DNA of 64,000 nt from Allolucifera butyrica. Its GTDB lineage: Bacteria > Bacillota > Negativicutes > Sporomusales > UPPP01. The notes below the pieces were generated by a model that made no database searches, was not told where the DNA came from, and saw nothing but the letters and a program-made list of their open reading frames with translations. The stretch is from NCBI RefSeq assembly GCF_900476375.1, contig NZ_UPPP01000051.1:1-64000 (forward strand), given 5' to 3'. Within the stretch, counting starts at the first letter, position 1. Every line of letters starts with the position of its first letter. The translations under genes and the position numbers were made by a program. Shown here piece after piece: positions 20,072-28,618 of this stretch.

Positions 20072-20803
20072 TTGGTTTTGCCAATGACAGGACAATATTT
20101 ACGGGCAATAAAATTATTGCGGAATGAAATAGGGGAAAATAGTAGATCTTATCCATTTTCCTTGCCGATTTTCTCCAAATTTGACGAATTAGAATTTGAT
20201 TCCTGTGTAACGATTATTGTTGGAGAAAATGGAGCAGGAAAATCAACCTTATTGGAAGCGATTGCTGTGGCATGGGGATTTAATCCGGAAGGTGGAACCC
20301 GTGATATGAAATTTACAACACAAGATACTCATTCCAATTTGTATGAATATATCCGCCTGATAAAAGGGGTAAAAAAGCCGAATGATGGATATTTCTTAAG
20401 AGCAGAAAGTTTTTATAATGTGGCAACTCAGGCAGATAATTATGGCGTTAGTGATTATTATGGGGGATCGCTGCATTTAAAGTCCCATGGAGAAGCTTTT
20501 TTTGCAACTTTGATGAATAAATTTAGGGGAAAGGGATTTTATCTTTTAGATGAACCGGAAGCGGCCTTGTCGCCAATGCGTCAAATGGCGATACTATCAA
20601 GAATCCATGAATTGGTCGAGAATGAGTCACAATTTATTATTGCAACGCATTCGCCAATTATTATGGCATACCCCGGGGCAAAAATATTACAATTATCAGA
20701 TAACGGTATAGAAGCTATTGAATATGAAGATACAGAACATTATAGAATTACTAAGCAATTTATTAATAATCGTGAAAGTATATTAAAAGTGTTAATGGAA
20801 TAA
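20072..20803 (+). CDS. Stand-alone AAA-type ATPase, ABC/SMC-like
   Basis: A predicted cytoplasmic P-loop ATPase of the single-domain ABC/SMC-like class (COG3910-like). Walker A GENGAGKSTLLEAIA is near residue 55, a signature-like region GGSLHLKSHGEAF comes before Walker B GFYLLDEPEAALSP, and the H-loop is IATHSP. I place the start at TTG 20072, nine bases from AAGGAGG at 20056-20062; an ATG at 20051 precedes that site. AT-rich composition unlike its neighbours and a single-gene unit suggest acquisition. Such ATPases occur both alone and as parts of defence modules; no partner nuclease is adjacent. Function unknown. Confidence 0.75.
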   Translation: MVLPMTGQYLRAIKLLRNEIGENSRSYPFSLPIFSKFDELEFDSCVTIIVGENGAGKSTLLEAIAVAWGFNPEGGTRDMKFTTQDTHSNLYEYIRLIKGVKKPNDGYFLRAESFYNVATQADNYGVSDYYGGSLHLKSHGEAFFATLMNKFRGKGFYLLDEPEAALSPMRQMAILSRIHELVENESQFIIATHSPIIMAYPGAKILQLSDNGIEAIEYEDTEHYRITKQFINNRESILKVLME

Positions 20804-20842
20804 AAGTGAAAATCGCAAGCCGCTTTAAAGCGGTCTTGCTTT

Positions 20843-21631
20843 TTACTGCCGGGCCAGTTTTAAAGGGGCAACTCTGGCCTCCTGGGCCAAAGAGGGTCCG
20901 ATATAGCCATTGCGCACCATGGCGGCAAGAACGACGGCTTGGCGCTGTTTGGCCGCTGCATAATTGACATAAGGAGAATATATAGAGGGTGCATTCGGCA
21001 AGCCGGCCAGGAGAGCGCACTCGGCCAGGTTAAGAGATGACGGCGGTTTGGCAAAATAAATATGGGAAGCGGGACCAATCCCATAAGCATTGGACCCGAA
21101 ATAGATGGTGTTTAAGTACATTTCCAAAATTTCGTCTTTGGAATAATGCAGCTCCATATCTAAGGCCAGAAGCACTTCCTCCAGTTTTCGGCCCATCGTT
21201 TGTTCCTGTGAGAGGAATAAATTTTTTACCAGCTGCTGGGTAATTGTGCTGCCGCCTTCCAGAACGCTGCCGGTTTGCAGATTGACTAGAGCGGCCCGGA
21301 AAATTCCTTCCATATCGAGGCCGAAATGATGGTAAAACCGGTTGTCTTCCACGGCGATTACGGCCTGTTGGAGAGGCAGCGGAATATTTTTAAGCGGCAC
21401 ATAATCTTTTTTAGCCGGCGCCAATTTAGCCGCTACGGCTTTCTTAAAAAAAATAATCCGGTAGAGGCGGCTGCCGAACGTGGCGGCATGCCCGGAAACA
21501 GTCAAAGTTTGCTGCAGGGGAAGGTCGGATTTGAAGGAAGTCGCGGCAGGTAAAATCGCATTGCCGCCGGCCCACCAGAATGATGCAAAAAATAAAATCA
21601 CCAGCAAGATAATCAATCGGTGAAACCGCAT
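20843..21631 (-). CDS. Monofunctional peptidoglycan glycosyltransferase (GT51)
   Basis: Polymerises lipid II into glycan strands outside the membrane. An N-terminal hydrophobic anchor (LIILLVILFFASFWW) is followed by the GT51 domain: catalytic Glu in AVEDNRFYHHFG, then EGGSTITQQLVKN and RKLEEVLLALDME. At 262 residues it lacks a transpeptidase domain and therefore resembles MtgA/Pbp-GT rather than PBP1. The minus-strand orientation between a plus-strand ATPase and cwlD makes it a single-gene unit. Its cell-wall role fits the neighbouring amidase. Confidence 0.88.
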   Translation of the reverse strand: MRFHRLIILLVILFFASFWWAGGNAILPAATSFKSDLPLQQTLTVSGHAATFGSRLYRIIFFKKAVAAKLAPAKKDYVPLKNIPLPLQQAVIAVEDNRFYHHFGLDMEGIFRAALVNLQTGSVLEGGSTITQQLVKNLFLSQEQTMGRKLEEVLLALDMELHYSKDEILEMYLNTIYFGSNAYGIGPASHIYFAKPPSSLNLAECALLAGLPNAPSIYSPYVNYAAAKQRQAVVLAAMVRNGYIGPSLAQEARVAPLKLARQ

Positions 21632-21773
21632 AGATGCCTCCTTTTAGTTTCTATTCATGCTTCTATTCTATCCTACTTGTCCCAATTTGGCTAGAGTTGG
21701 CAGCCCTGTATTTCCGGCATAGGATACCGTTGACGGGCATATGGTTAAACAAAGAACAGAGGGGGGCGGGAAT

Positions 21774-22487
21774 ATGTTGATGATTTTACGGCAGCAGCAG
21801 GTAAGACGGCTGGCCGTGTTCAGCATTGCCACCGTAATTTTAAATTTGGCGGCGATCCGTTATCTGGTAAGGGATGATCTGGAGACGGTAAATCTGGCAG
21901 CCCTAAAGGGGCATAAAATTATTATCGATGCCGGTCATGGCGGGATTGACAGCGGCGCCAGCCAGAACGGAGTGGTAGAGAAAGATGTCAATTTAGCGAT
22001 TGCCCGGAAATTAGGCCGGGTCTTGGAGGATAATGGCAGTGGTGTCAGTTTTACCCGGGAAGATGATATTGACTATTATACCCGGGGGAAAGGCGGCAAG
22101 CGCAGTGACCTTATGAAACGGGTAGAAATGATTAATGCCGCGGGAGCCGAAGTCTTTGTCAGCATTCATGTCAATGCAATCCGTCAAACCGAGCTCAAGG
22201 GCGCGCAAGTTTTTTACAATCCCCAGAAAGCGTCGAGCAAAGTATTGGCGGAAACCATGCAGCGGGCTTTAAAAGATTTTCCCCCCGGAAATAAACGTCA
22301 GGCTAAGCAGGATTTAGGGATTTTACTGTTGAATGCAACTACGATACCTGGAGTATTGGTTGAAACTGGTTATGTCACTAATAAGGAAGAAGCAGTCCGC
22401 TTGGCTGATCCGGTCTATCAGCAGAAACTGGCAGAACAGATTGCCAGAGCGCTGGCGTATCATTTCAGCCAAAATGCGGGAAGATAA
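21774..22487 (+). CDS. cwlD: N-acetylmuramoyl-L-alanine amidase, CwlD type
   Basis: Amidase_3 zinc enzyme. In spore-formers CwlD removes stem peptides to start muramic-delta-lactam formation in spore cortex. The zinc-site residues are visible in DAGHGGIDSGA (His), VVEKDVN (Glu) and SIHVNA (His), with the catalytic Glu in VLVETGY. An N-terminal hydrophobic segment (residues ~12-27) acts as anchor or signal. Start ATG 21774 after GGGGGGCGGG; ATG 21780 is also possible. The sporulation role is inferred from length (237 residues) and domain alone. Confidence 0.85.
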   Translation: MLMILRQQQVRRLAVFSIATVILNLAAIRYLVRDDLETVNLAALKGHKIIIDAGHGGIDSGASQNGVVEKDVNLAIARKLGRVLEDNGSGVSFTREDDIDYYTRGKGGKRSDLMKRVEMINAAGAEVFVSIHVNAIRQTELKGAQVFYNPQKASSKVLAETMQRALKDFPPGNKRQAKQDLGILLLNATTIPGVLVETGYVTNKEEAVRLADPVYQQKLAEQIARALAYHFSQNAGR

Positions 22488-22532
22488 GTTTAACTTACGG
22501 CAGTAAACAAAGAGCGCCGAGGGAGTGATGCT

Positions 22533-23390
22533 ATGAACAATTTGGTAGGATGCGCTTTAATGCCTCATCCGCCGATCATGATACCGGAGGTGGGAAAAGA
22601 CGAACTGGCGACAATCAGCGCCACGGTAACGGCAATGGACCAGGCCGCTCATGCATTAAAAGAATATAATCCTCAAACCGTCGTTATTATGAGTCCCCAT
22701 GGACCGGTATTTAAAGATGCGGTCAGCATTAGCATTCATCCGCGTCTTAAAGGAAACTTCAGCGCTTTTGGCGCACCCGATGTTTCCCTGGGGTTTGAAG
22801 CGGACAGCCTCATTGTGCGGCATATACTGAAAAAAGCGGAACGGCTGGGTATCAATCTGGTGGAATTGACCGAGGATGTGGCGAAGAATTACCGGTTAAG
22901 CCTGCAACTGGACCACGGGGCGATGGTACCGCTTTATTACCTGCATAAAGCCGGTTTTAAGGGTCAGCTTGTCCACCTTTCCGTCGGTATGCTGGCTTAT
23001 GAAGAAATGTATACTCTGGGTAAGGCGGTGCAAACGGCGGTTCATATGGTGGACAAGAAGGTGGCGGTCATCGCGTCGGGCGACCTGTCGCACCGGTTAA
23101 CACCCGATGCTCCGGCCGGGTACAGTCCGCGGGGCCAGGAATTTGACCGGCAGGTATTGGATGCGCTGGGCAAGCTGGACGTAAAACAACTGCTGGCTAT
23201 GGACCACAGTCTTATTGAGGAAGCCGGCGAGTGCGGCTTGCGTCCCATTTTCTTCCTCATGGGAGTATTGGGAGGCCTGGAAGTTACGCCGAAAATTTTG
23301 TCCTATGAAGGACCCTTCGGTGTTGGTTATGCGGTCGGTTTATTTTCCGTTAAGACAGGCAAGGGAGGAGCTGGAGCCAATGGCCGATAA
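22533..23390 (+). CDS. amrB: AmmeMemoRadiSam protein B (MEMO1 / LigB-like)
   Basis: A member of the class III extradiol-dioxygenase fold family related to human MEMO1. Metal-site-type histidines appear in [24 protein letters not shown] and SGDLSHRL. The 285-residue length fits. It is the first of three genes with the AMMECR1-like and radical-SAM proteins, the set named AmmeMemoRadiSam, conserved across bacteria and archaea with no settled function. The 3' end overlaps amrA by 11 bases. Confidence 0.88.
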   Translation: MNNLVGCALMPHPPIMIPEVGKDELATISATVTAMDQAAHALKEYNPQTVVIMSPHGPVFKDAVSISIHPRLKGNFSAFGAPDVSLGFEADSLIVRHILKKAERLGINLVELTEDVAKNYRLSLQLDHGAMVPLYYLHKAGFKGQLVHLSVGMLAYEEMYTLGKAVQTAVHMVDKKVAVIASGDLSHRLTPDAPAGYSPRGQEFDRQVLDALGKLDVKQLLAMDHSLIEEAGECGLRPIFFLMGVLGGLEVTPKILSYEGPFGVGYAVGLFSVKTGKGGAGANGR

Positions 23391-23895
23391 CAGTATCTAC
23401 GTTCAATTGGCCAGGCAAAGCCTGAACTATTTTCTGCAGCATCGCAGCGTAATGCCTGTGCCGGCAGATATTCCACCTTCGCTGAAAGCACAAGCCGGCG
23501 TATTTGTATCCTTAAAGAAAAAAGGACAACTGCGTGGCTGTATCGGCACCTTTTTGCCGGTACAGGCCAGTATTGCCGCGGAAGTAATTACGAACGTCGT
23601 CAGCGCCGGCACGGAAGATCCCCGTTTTTCTCCCGTAACCCCGGCGGAACTGGCGGAGTTGGATATATCCGTTGACGTATTGGCCCCGCCGGAGGCGGTC
23701 AACAGTCTGGATGAGCTGGACCCGCAAAAATATGGCGTTATCGTGCGGCGGGGACACCGCAGCGGTTTACTGCTGCCGATGCTGGACGGGGTGGATACGG
23801 TGGAAGAGCAGGTTGGCATCGCTATGCAGAAGGCGGGAATTGCCCCTGGGGAAGAGATCGACCTATATCGTTTTACCGTGCACCGTTATACTTAG
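23380..23895 (+). CDS. amrA: AmmeMemoRadiSam protein A (AMMECR1 domain)
   Basis: A 171-residue AMMECR1-domain protein. The family core is present: [10 protein letters not shown] at about residues 52-61, then [22 protein letters not shown], and [16 protein letters not shown]. Start at ATG 23380 with GGGAGGAG upstream, inside the end of amrB. Its biochemical activity is unknown; the cysteine in RGCIG is invariant in the family. Translationally coupled to amrB. Confidence 0.9.
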   Translation: MADNSIYVQLARQSLNYFLQHRSVMPVPADIPPSLKAQAGVFVSLKKKGQLRGCIGTFLPVQASIAAEVITNVVSAGTEDPRFSPVTPAELAELDISVDVLAPPEAVNSLDELDPQKYGVIVRRGHRSGLLLPMLDGVDTVEEQVGIAMQKAGIAPGEEIDLYRFTVHRYT

Positions 23896-23901
23896 CTAAA
23901 A

Positions 23902-24023
23902 GAGCCTGCTTAAAAAGCGCGTCTACGTTGTTGCGGCTGCGCGTTCTCACTCAACGTACGTCTGAGTACGCCTTCGTTCGAATGCTCGCCGCGCCTAGTA
24001 GCCACATCTTTTTAAGCAGGCTC
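23902..24023. repeat. 122-bp inverted-repeat element (MITE/REP-like)
   Basis: Perfect 16-bp terminal inverted repeats, GAGCCTGCTTAAAAAG (23902-23917) and CTTTTTAAGCAGGCTC (24008-24023), bound a GC-rich interior with further self-complementarity around AACGTACGTCTGAGTACG. No coding capacity and no obvious target-site duplication. It sits in the middle of the amrA-amrS transcription unit, six bases after the amrA stop. Confidence 0.75.
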
Positions 24024-24031
24024 GGAAAAGG

Positions 24032-25051
24032 GTGAACAGGGAAATGCTGCATGAAGCGCTTTATTATACCAGGCAGGACCATAATGTACGGTGTGATTTA
24101 TGTCCCAAAACCTGTTTGATTCCACCGGACAAGACCGGCTTTTGCCGGGTGCGCCGGAACCGGGACGGCAAACTGATGACGGAAAACTACGGAGCCTGTT
24201 CCTCTTGGGCGCTGGACCCGATTGAGAAGAAACCGCTCTATCACTTTTATCCCGGCAGTCATATCTTTTCAATTGGCACGTGGGGCTGTAATTTCGCCTG
24301 TCAATTTTGTCAAAACTGGCAGATTGCCCAAAAGAGCCCGCCAACGGAAGAACTGGCGCCGGGTGAGGCCGTGGCGATGGCCGTGCGGGCGGGACGGAAT
24401 AATATCGGCATTGCCTATACCTACTCCGAGCCCAGTGTCTGGTACGAATATATCCGGGATACGGCCCTCCTGGCCCGGCAGGAACAACTGAAAAATGTCA
24501 TGATTACCAATGGCTATATTAATGCCGGACCGCTGCAGGAACTGCTGCCGCTGATTGACGCCATGAACATCGATGTCAAAGCGTTCAATGCTCCTTTTTA
24601 CCGCCAAATGTGTGCCGGCGAGCTGGAAAGAGTCAAAGAAACGGTTGAGTTGGCGGCTGAGTCCTGCCATGTGGAAGTGACGACCCTCTTAATTCCCGGT
24701 CAAAATGACAAACGGCAGGAAATTGCCGCTTTGGCCAAATGGCTTGCTTCTATAGATAAGAATATACCGCTGCATTTTTCCCGCTATTTTCCCAACTATC
24801 AGATGGAGCTGCCGCCTACGCCGGCGGCTACCCTGGAAATGGCGTACGAAGAGGCCAGGCAATATCTGTCCTATGTATATTTAGGCAATCTGGCCGGCCG
24901 CGGCGTCAATACATATTGTCCCGCTTGCGGTCAGCTTATTATTGACCGGCAAACCGGCTGCAGCTATGCTACACCGGACCAGGAATGCCCACGGTGCCGG
25001 GAACCGGTTTCCGTCATTGGTCCAATTTACTTGCGAGGCTGTCATGCATAA
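24032..25051 (+). CDS. amrS: AmmeMemoRadiSam radical SAM enzyme
   Basis: A radical SAM protein with the cluster motif C-x3-C-x2-C (WGCNFACQFCQNW) near residue 90 and an N-terminal cysteine cluster CDLCPKTCLIP that resembles pyruvate-formate-lyase-activase relatives. A C-terminal zinc-ribbon-like region has CPACGQL and CPRCREP. 339 residues. The GTG at 24032 is used here; an in-frame ATG at 24044 is the alternative. Belongs functionally with amrB and amrA but is separated from them by the inverted-repeat element. Confidence 0.9.
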   Translation: MNREMLHEALYYTRQDHNVRCDLCPKTCLIPPDKTGFCRVRRNRDGKLMTENYGACSSWALDPIEKKPLYHFYPGSHIFSIGTWGCNFACQFCQNWQIAQKSPPTEELAPGEAVAMAVRAGRNNIGIAYTYSEPSVWYEYIRDTALLARQEQLKNVMITNGYINAGPLQELLPLIDAMNIDVKAFNAPFYRQMCAGELERVKETVELAAESCHVEVTTLLIPGQNDKRQEIAALAKWLASIDKNIPLHFSRYFPNYQMELPPTPAATLEMAYEEARQYLSYVYLGNLAGRGVNTYCPACGQLIIDRQTGCSYATPDQECPRCREPVSVIGPIYLRGCHA

Positions 25052-25088
25052 TGAACAGTCTCTTTTTATTTTAAAAAAATAAATCATG

Positions 25089-25144
25089 TGTCCCACTTTT
25101 TGCAGCCATCTGTCACTCGGCAATAATTCTCCTGAGAAAGATAA
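25089..25144. repeat. Dispersed ~55-bp intergenic repeat, copy B
   Basis: Read on the minus strand the blocks are ATCTTTCTCAGGAGAATT, then TTGCCGAGTGACAGA, then GGCTGCAAAAAGTGGGA, in the same order and spacing as the copies at 15606-15664 (plus) and 59233-59286 (minus). It lies between amrS and the arg promoter and shows no coding potential. Confidence 0.65.
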
Positions 25145-25258
25145 AGTGAGTGGATTTTAAACGAAATATAAGTCAGTATTTACTTTGCGGCTATAAATTG
25201 GGAGAAATATTGTCGCTATAAATTCGGAGTGCGAAATGTGGGATTATACAAAAAACTA

Positions 25259-25294
25259 TTGCATTATTATTCAGTCATATTGTATAATTATGAG
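25259..25294 (+). promoter_or_regulatory. arg operon promoter with overlapping ARG box
   Basis: -35 TTGCAT (25259-25264) and -10 TATAAT (25283-25288) are 18 bases apart. Overlapping the -35 is TGCATTATTATTCA (25260-25273), one mismatch from the ArgR half-site palindrome TGAATnnnnATTCA. A weaker match, TGTATAATTATGAG (25281-25294), covers the -10 at the three-base inter-box spacing usual for ArgR hexamer sites. Repression by ArgR with arginine is inferred. Confidence 0.7.
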
Positions 25295-25309
25295 CAAGGA
25301 GGCATTCAC

Positions 25310-26341
25310 ATGAAAGTTAGTATTATTGGTGCCACCGGGTATACCGGCGCGGAACTTCTGCGAATTTTAAACATGCATCCGGCGGTGGAAATCAGTTATC
25401 TTACATCGGAAAGCCACACGGGTGCGGCCATCAATACAATATACCCCCACCTAAGCGGAGTGTATGACCGATGTCTGGTAAGTATGCAGGCGATGGAGGA
25501 CATTGGCCGGGAGAGCGATGTGGTATTTATCGGTCTGCCCCATGGGCACGCCATGGAAGTAGGAAAAAAATTGGCCGGTACGGTTAAAATCATTGATTTA
25601 GGCGCCGACTATCGGTTTTATAATACAGCAACCTATGAAACGTGGTATAAAGTACCCCATACGCACAAAGAGTCCGGCGCTGTCTATGGCCTGACCGAGT
25701 TGTACCGGGAAAAAGTCAAGGCGGCGTCCATCGTGGGCAATCCCGGCTGTTATACTACAGCCAGCATATTGGCGCTGGCGCCGCTGGTGCAGAAACAACT
25801 GGTGGATGTGACCACACTGGTGGTGGATGCCAAGTCCGGGGTTTCCGGCGCAGGCCGGGGCCTTAGCCTGGGGTCTCACTTCACGGAAGTATTTGAAAGT
25901 GTAAAAGCTTACAACATTGGGGGGCATCGCCACACGCCGGAAATTGAGCAGGCTCTCAGCGAGCTTGCCGGCACAGAAGTGGTTATCAGTTTTACACCCC
26001 ATCTGATTCCCATGGCCCGGGGTATTTTAAGCACCTGTTATGCCAAACTAAAACCGGGTGTGACACCGGAGCAGGTTGACCAGGCCTTTGCCGACCTGTA
26101 CGGCCGCGAATATTTTATCCGGCTGTTAGGGCGGGGCGGTTATCCGGCGACCAAGAACACCCGGGGCTCCAACTTCTGTGACCTGGGATGGCATGTGGAT
26201 GCCCGCACCGGCAGGGTGATTGTGGTAGCCGCCATTGACAATCTGGTAAAAGGCGCTGCCGGTCAGGCCGTGCAAAATATGAATGTTATGTTTGACTTGG
26301 ACGAAAAAACCGGACTGAATCAGGTGCCGGTATATCCCTAA
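25310..26341 (+). CDS. argC: N-acetyl-gamma-glutamyl-phosphate reductase
   Basis: Third step of ornithine synthesis: NADPH reduction of N-acetylglutamyl phosphate to the semialdehyde. The NADP-binding GATGYTGAELLRIL is at the N-terminus, the catalytic cysteine in IVGNPGCYTTAS at about residue 145, and the C-terminal GSNFCDLGW. Start ATG 25310 follows AAGGAGG; a GTG 27 codons earlier would lie upstream of the promoter -10. 343 residues. First gene of argCJBDFGH. Confidence 0.97.
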   Translation: MKVSIIGATGYTGAELLRILNMHPAVEISYLTSESHTGAAINTIYPHLSGVYDRCLVSMQAMEDIGRESDVVFIGLPHGHAMEVGKKLAGTVKIIDLGADYRFYNTATYETWYKVPHTHKESGAVYGLTELYREKVKAASIVGNPGCYTTASILALAPLVQKQLVDVTTLVVDAKSGVSGAGRGLSLGSHFTEVFESVKAYNIGGHRHTPEIEQALSELAGTEVVISFTPHLIPMARGILSTCYAKLKPGVTPEQVDQAFADLYGREYFIRLLGRGGYPATKNTRGSNFCDLGWHVDARTGRVIVVAAIDNLVKGAAGQAVQNMNVMFDLDEKTGLNQVPVYP

Positions 26342-26463
26342 TTTTGCTTTAATGGCCTAGGGCGTACGCTCGCCACTGTTTTGCAGCCGGTCCGCGCTAC
26401 GTCCTCGCCATTGATATAATTTATTGGCTTAATTCTAAAATTTTAGTTTGAATAAAAGGAAGG

Positions 26464-26484
26464 ATGGACAGTTTGACTGTCCAT
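26464..26484 (+). other. Short perfect hairpin before argJ
   Basis: ATGGACAG and CTGTCCAT form a perfect 8-bp stem with a five-base loop, ending just before the GGAGG that serves argJ. It lacks a T-run, so it is more likely to affect mRNA stability or translation than to terminate. The rest of the 158-base argC-argJ gap has only a weak imperfect palindrome around 26351-26412. Confidence 0.4.
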
Positions 26485-26499
26485 ATGGAGGTATAGAGG

Positions 26500-27708
26500 A
26501 TGTTACAGGCAATTGACGGCGGGATTACCGCCGCGAAAGGATTTAAAGCTGCCGGTGTCAAAGCGGGGATTAAAAAAAGCGGCAAGGAAGATGTCGCTTT
26601 AATTGTCAGTGAAGTTCCCGCGGCGGCGGCAGCCGTATTTACTACCAACACCATGGCGGCGGCGCCGGTCATTGTATCCCGCCGGGCCGTGGAAAAAGGC
26701 TCGATTGGCGCCGTGGTGGTAAATTCCGGCTGCGCCAATGCCTGCACCGGACAGCAAGGCATGGTAGACGCACAGTCCATGGCGCATATGACGGCATCCT
26801 TACTGGGGCTGGACGATGACGAAGTCATTGTCGCCTCTACCGGGATTATCGGTGTTCCCCTGCCAATGGGAAAAGTCGCCGCCGGCATCAAACAGGCGGT
26901 ACAGGAACTATCCCTTAGCGGCCACGACAAAGCAATGCAGGCCATTATGACGACAGATACCTTTGTTAAACAGTGCAGCTATCAGTTTATGCTGGAAGGC
27001 GTACCGGTGAAAATTGGCGGCATGGCGAAAGGCGCGGGCATGATCCATCCCAATATGGCCACCATGCTGGCTTTTGTCACGACCGACGCCGCCATCGCGC
27101 AGCCACTCCTCAACCAAGCGCTGCAAGAAGCGGTTGAGATATCGTTTAATATGACTTCGGTGGACGGCGACACCAGTACCAACGACATGCTGTGTGTGCT
27201 GGCCAACGGAATGGCCGGCAATACACCCGTTGAAGATACGGGCAGCGAAAGTTATCAGGTTTTTTTGGCCGCCCTCAAACAAGTATGCACTTATTTGGCG
27301 CAGCAGATAGTCCGGGACGGCGAAGGAGCTACCAAATTTATTGAAATTAATGTGACCGGCGCCGGGACTTTTGCCGACGCCAAACAGGCAGCCATGGCCA
27401 TTGCCAAATCGCCGCTGGTCAAAACCGCTTTTTTCGGAGAAGACCCGAATTGGGGCCGGATTTTATGCGCCGTAGGCTATGCGGGAATTGGCGCCGATCC
27501 GGAACAAACCTCTCTGGCCATTGGCGGCATCCCCATTGTGCAGGACGGCCTGGGGACTCAGTATGACGAACAGGCCTTGCGGAATGTTATGGCCGCCAAA
27601 GATATTGCCGTAACGGTTACGTTGGGTATGGGCAACGCGGCAGCGACCGTATGGACATGTGATTTTTCGTATGAATATGTTAAAATCAATGGAGAATACC
27701 ATACATGA
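26500..27708 (+). CDS. argJ: Bifunctional ornithine acetyltransferase / N-acetylglutamate synthase
   Basis: Recycles the acetyl group from N-acetylornithine to glutamate; bifunctional forms also use acetyl-CoA. The precursor self-cleaves before the nucleophilic Thr in HPNMATMLAF, which is intact at about residues 183-192. TSVDGDTSTNDM and the C-terminal FGEDPNWGRI are family motifs. 402 residues. No separate argA/argE is in the operon, consistent with the cyclic pathway. Confidence 0.96.
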   Translation: MLQAIDGGITAAKGFKAAGVKAGIKKSGKEDVALIVSEVPAAAAAVFTTNTMAAAPVIVSRRAVEKGSIGAVVVNSGCANACTGQQGMVDAQSMAHMTASLLGLDDDEVIVASTGIIGVPLPMGKVAAGIKQAVQELSLSGHDKAMQAIMTTDTFVKQCSYQFMLEGVPVKIGGMAKGAGMIHPNMATMLAFVTTDAAIAQPLLNQALQEAVEISFNMTSVDGDTSTNDMLCVLANGMAGNTPVEDTGSESYQVFLAALKQVCTYLAQQIVRDGEGATKFIEINVTGAGTFADAKQAAMAIAKSPLVKTAFFGEDPNWGRILCAVGYAGIGADPEQTSLAIGGIPIVQDGLGTQYDEQALRNVMAAKDIAVTVTLGMGNAAATVWTCDFSYEYVKINGEYHT

Positions 27709-27718
27709 GGTGATATAC

Positions 27719-28606
27719 ATGATTAATTCGGTCGAAAAAGCGGACGTATTGATTGAGGCCCTGCCATATATGCAGAAGTTTGCCGGTAAGACCATTGTTG
27801 TTAAATACGGCGGCAACGCCATGGTCAGTGAAGAGCTGAAACGGAATGTGATTCAGGACATTATTTTAATGAAATATGTCGGGATGCGTCCCGTGGTCAT
27901 TCATGGGGGCGGCCCGGAAATTACCGCCATGCTGCGGCAGTTGGGTAAAGAAACCACGTTTACCGGCGGGCTGCGGATTACGGACCCGGAAACGGTATCG
28001 GTCGCAGAAATGGTTCTTGTCGGCAAGATCAATACGGAAATTGTTACTCTTCTCAACCAGTACGGCGGGCGGGCTGTAGGCCTGAACGGTAAAGACGCCG
28101 ACCTGATTGTAGCCCAAAAGCACTGGGCCAAGGTCACCGAGAATGGCAAGACGAAAGAAGCGGATATCGGCATGGTTGGCGACGTCGACCGGATTAATAA
28201 AGGAATTTTGCTAACTTTGCTGGATCAGGGCTATATTCCGGTGATTGCTCCCATTGGCGTTGGGCTGAAGGGAGAAACCTACAATATCAACGCCGACTCG
28301 GTAGCCGGTGAAATTGCCGGCGCGCTGGCGGCGGAAAAGCTGCTGCTGCTGACGGATGTGGAAGGCATTTACCGTGATTATCAGGATAAAAGCACGTTTG
28401 TCTCCACCTTGTCTTTCGGGGAGGCCCAGGAAATGATTCAAAGCGGCAGTATTGACGGCGGCATGATTCCTAAAGTGGAAGCCTGCATACAGGCCCTGAA
28501 AAAGGGAGCGGCTAAAACACACATCGTTGACGGACGGCAGCCCCATTCTTTATTGCTGGAGATCTTCACCAACAAAGGGATTGGCACCGAAGTAGTGAAA
28601 GAGTAG
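27719..28606 (+). CDS. argB: Acetylglutamate kinase
   Basis: Phosphorylates N-acetylglutamate, usually the arginine-feedback-controlled step of cyclic pathways. Phosphate-binding KYGGNAM and IHGGGPEI motifs are near residues 30 and 65; ADSVAGEIAGALAAEKL lies in the ATP-binding half. Start ATG 27719 with GAGGTGA upstream; the in-frame ATG 60 bases earlier lies inside argJ. 295 residues. The N-terminal helix seen in arginine-sensitive enzymes (VEKADVLIEALPYMQKF) is present, so feedback inhibition is plausible. Confidence 0.96.
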   Translation: MINSVEKADVLIEALPYMQKFAGKTIVVKYGGNAMVSEELKRNVIQDIILMKYVGMRPVVIHGGGPEITAMLRQLGKETTFTGGLRITDPETVSVAEMVLVGKINTEIVTLLNQYGGRAVGLNGKDADLIVAQKHWAKVTENGKTKEADIGMVGDVDRINKGILLTLLDQGYIPVIAPIGVGLKGETYNINADSVAGEIAGALAAEKLLLLTDVEGIYRDYQDKSTFVSTLSFGEAQEMIQSGSIDGGMIPKVEACIQALKKGAAKTHIVDGRQPHSLLLEIFTNKGIGTEVVKE

Positions 28607-28618
28607 GAGGGAACGAAG

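Noticed and set aside
26351-26412. Second MITE between argC and argJ (AATGGC/GCCATT ends)
   Set aside because: Only 6-bp ends and weak internal pairing; could be chance, unlike the 16-bp ends of the 23902-24023 element.
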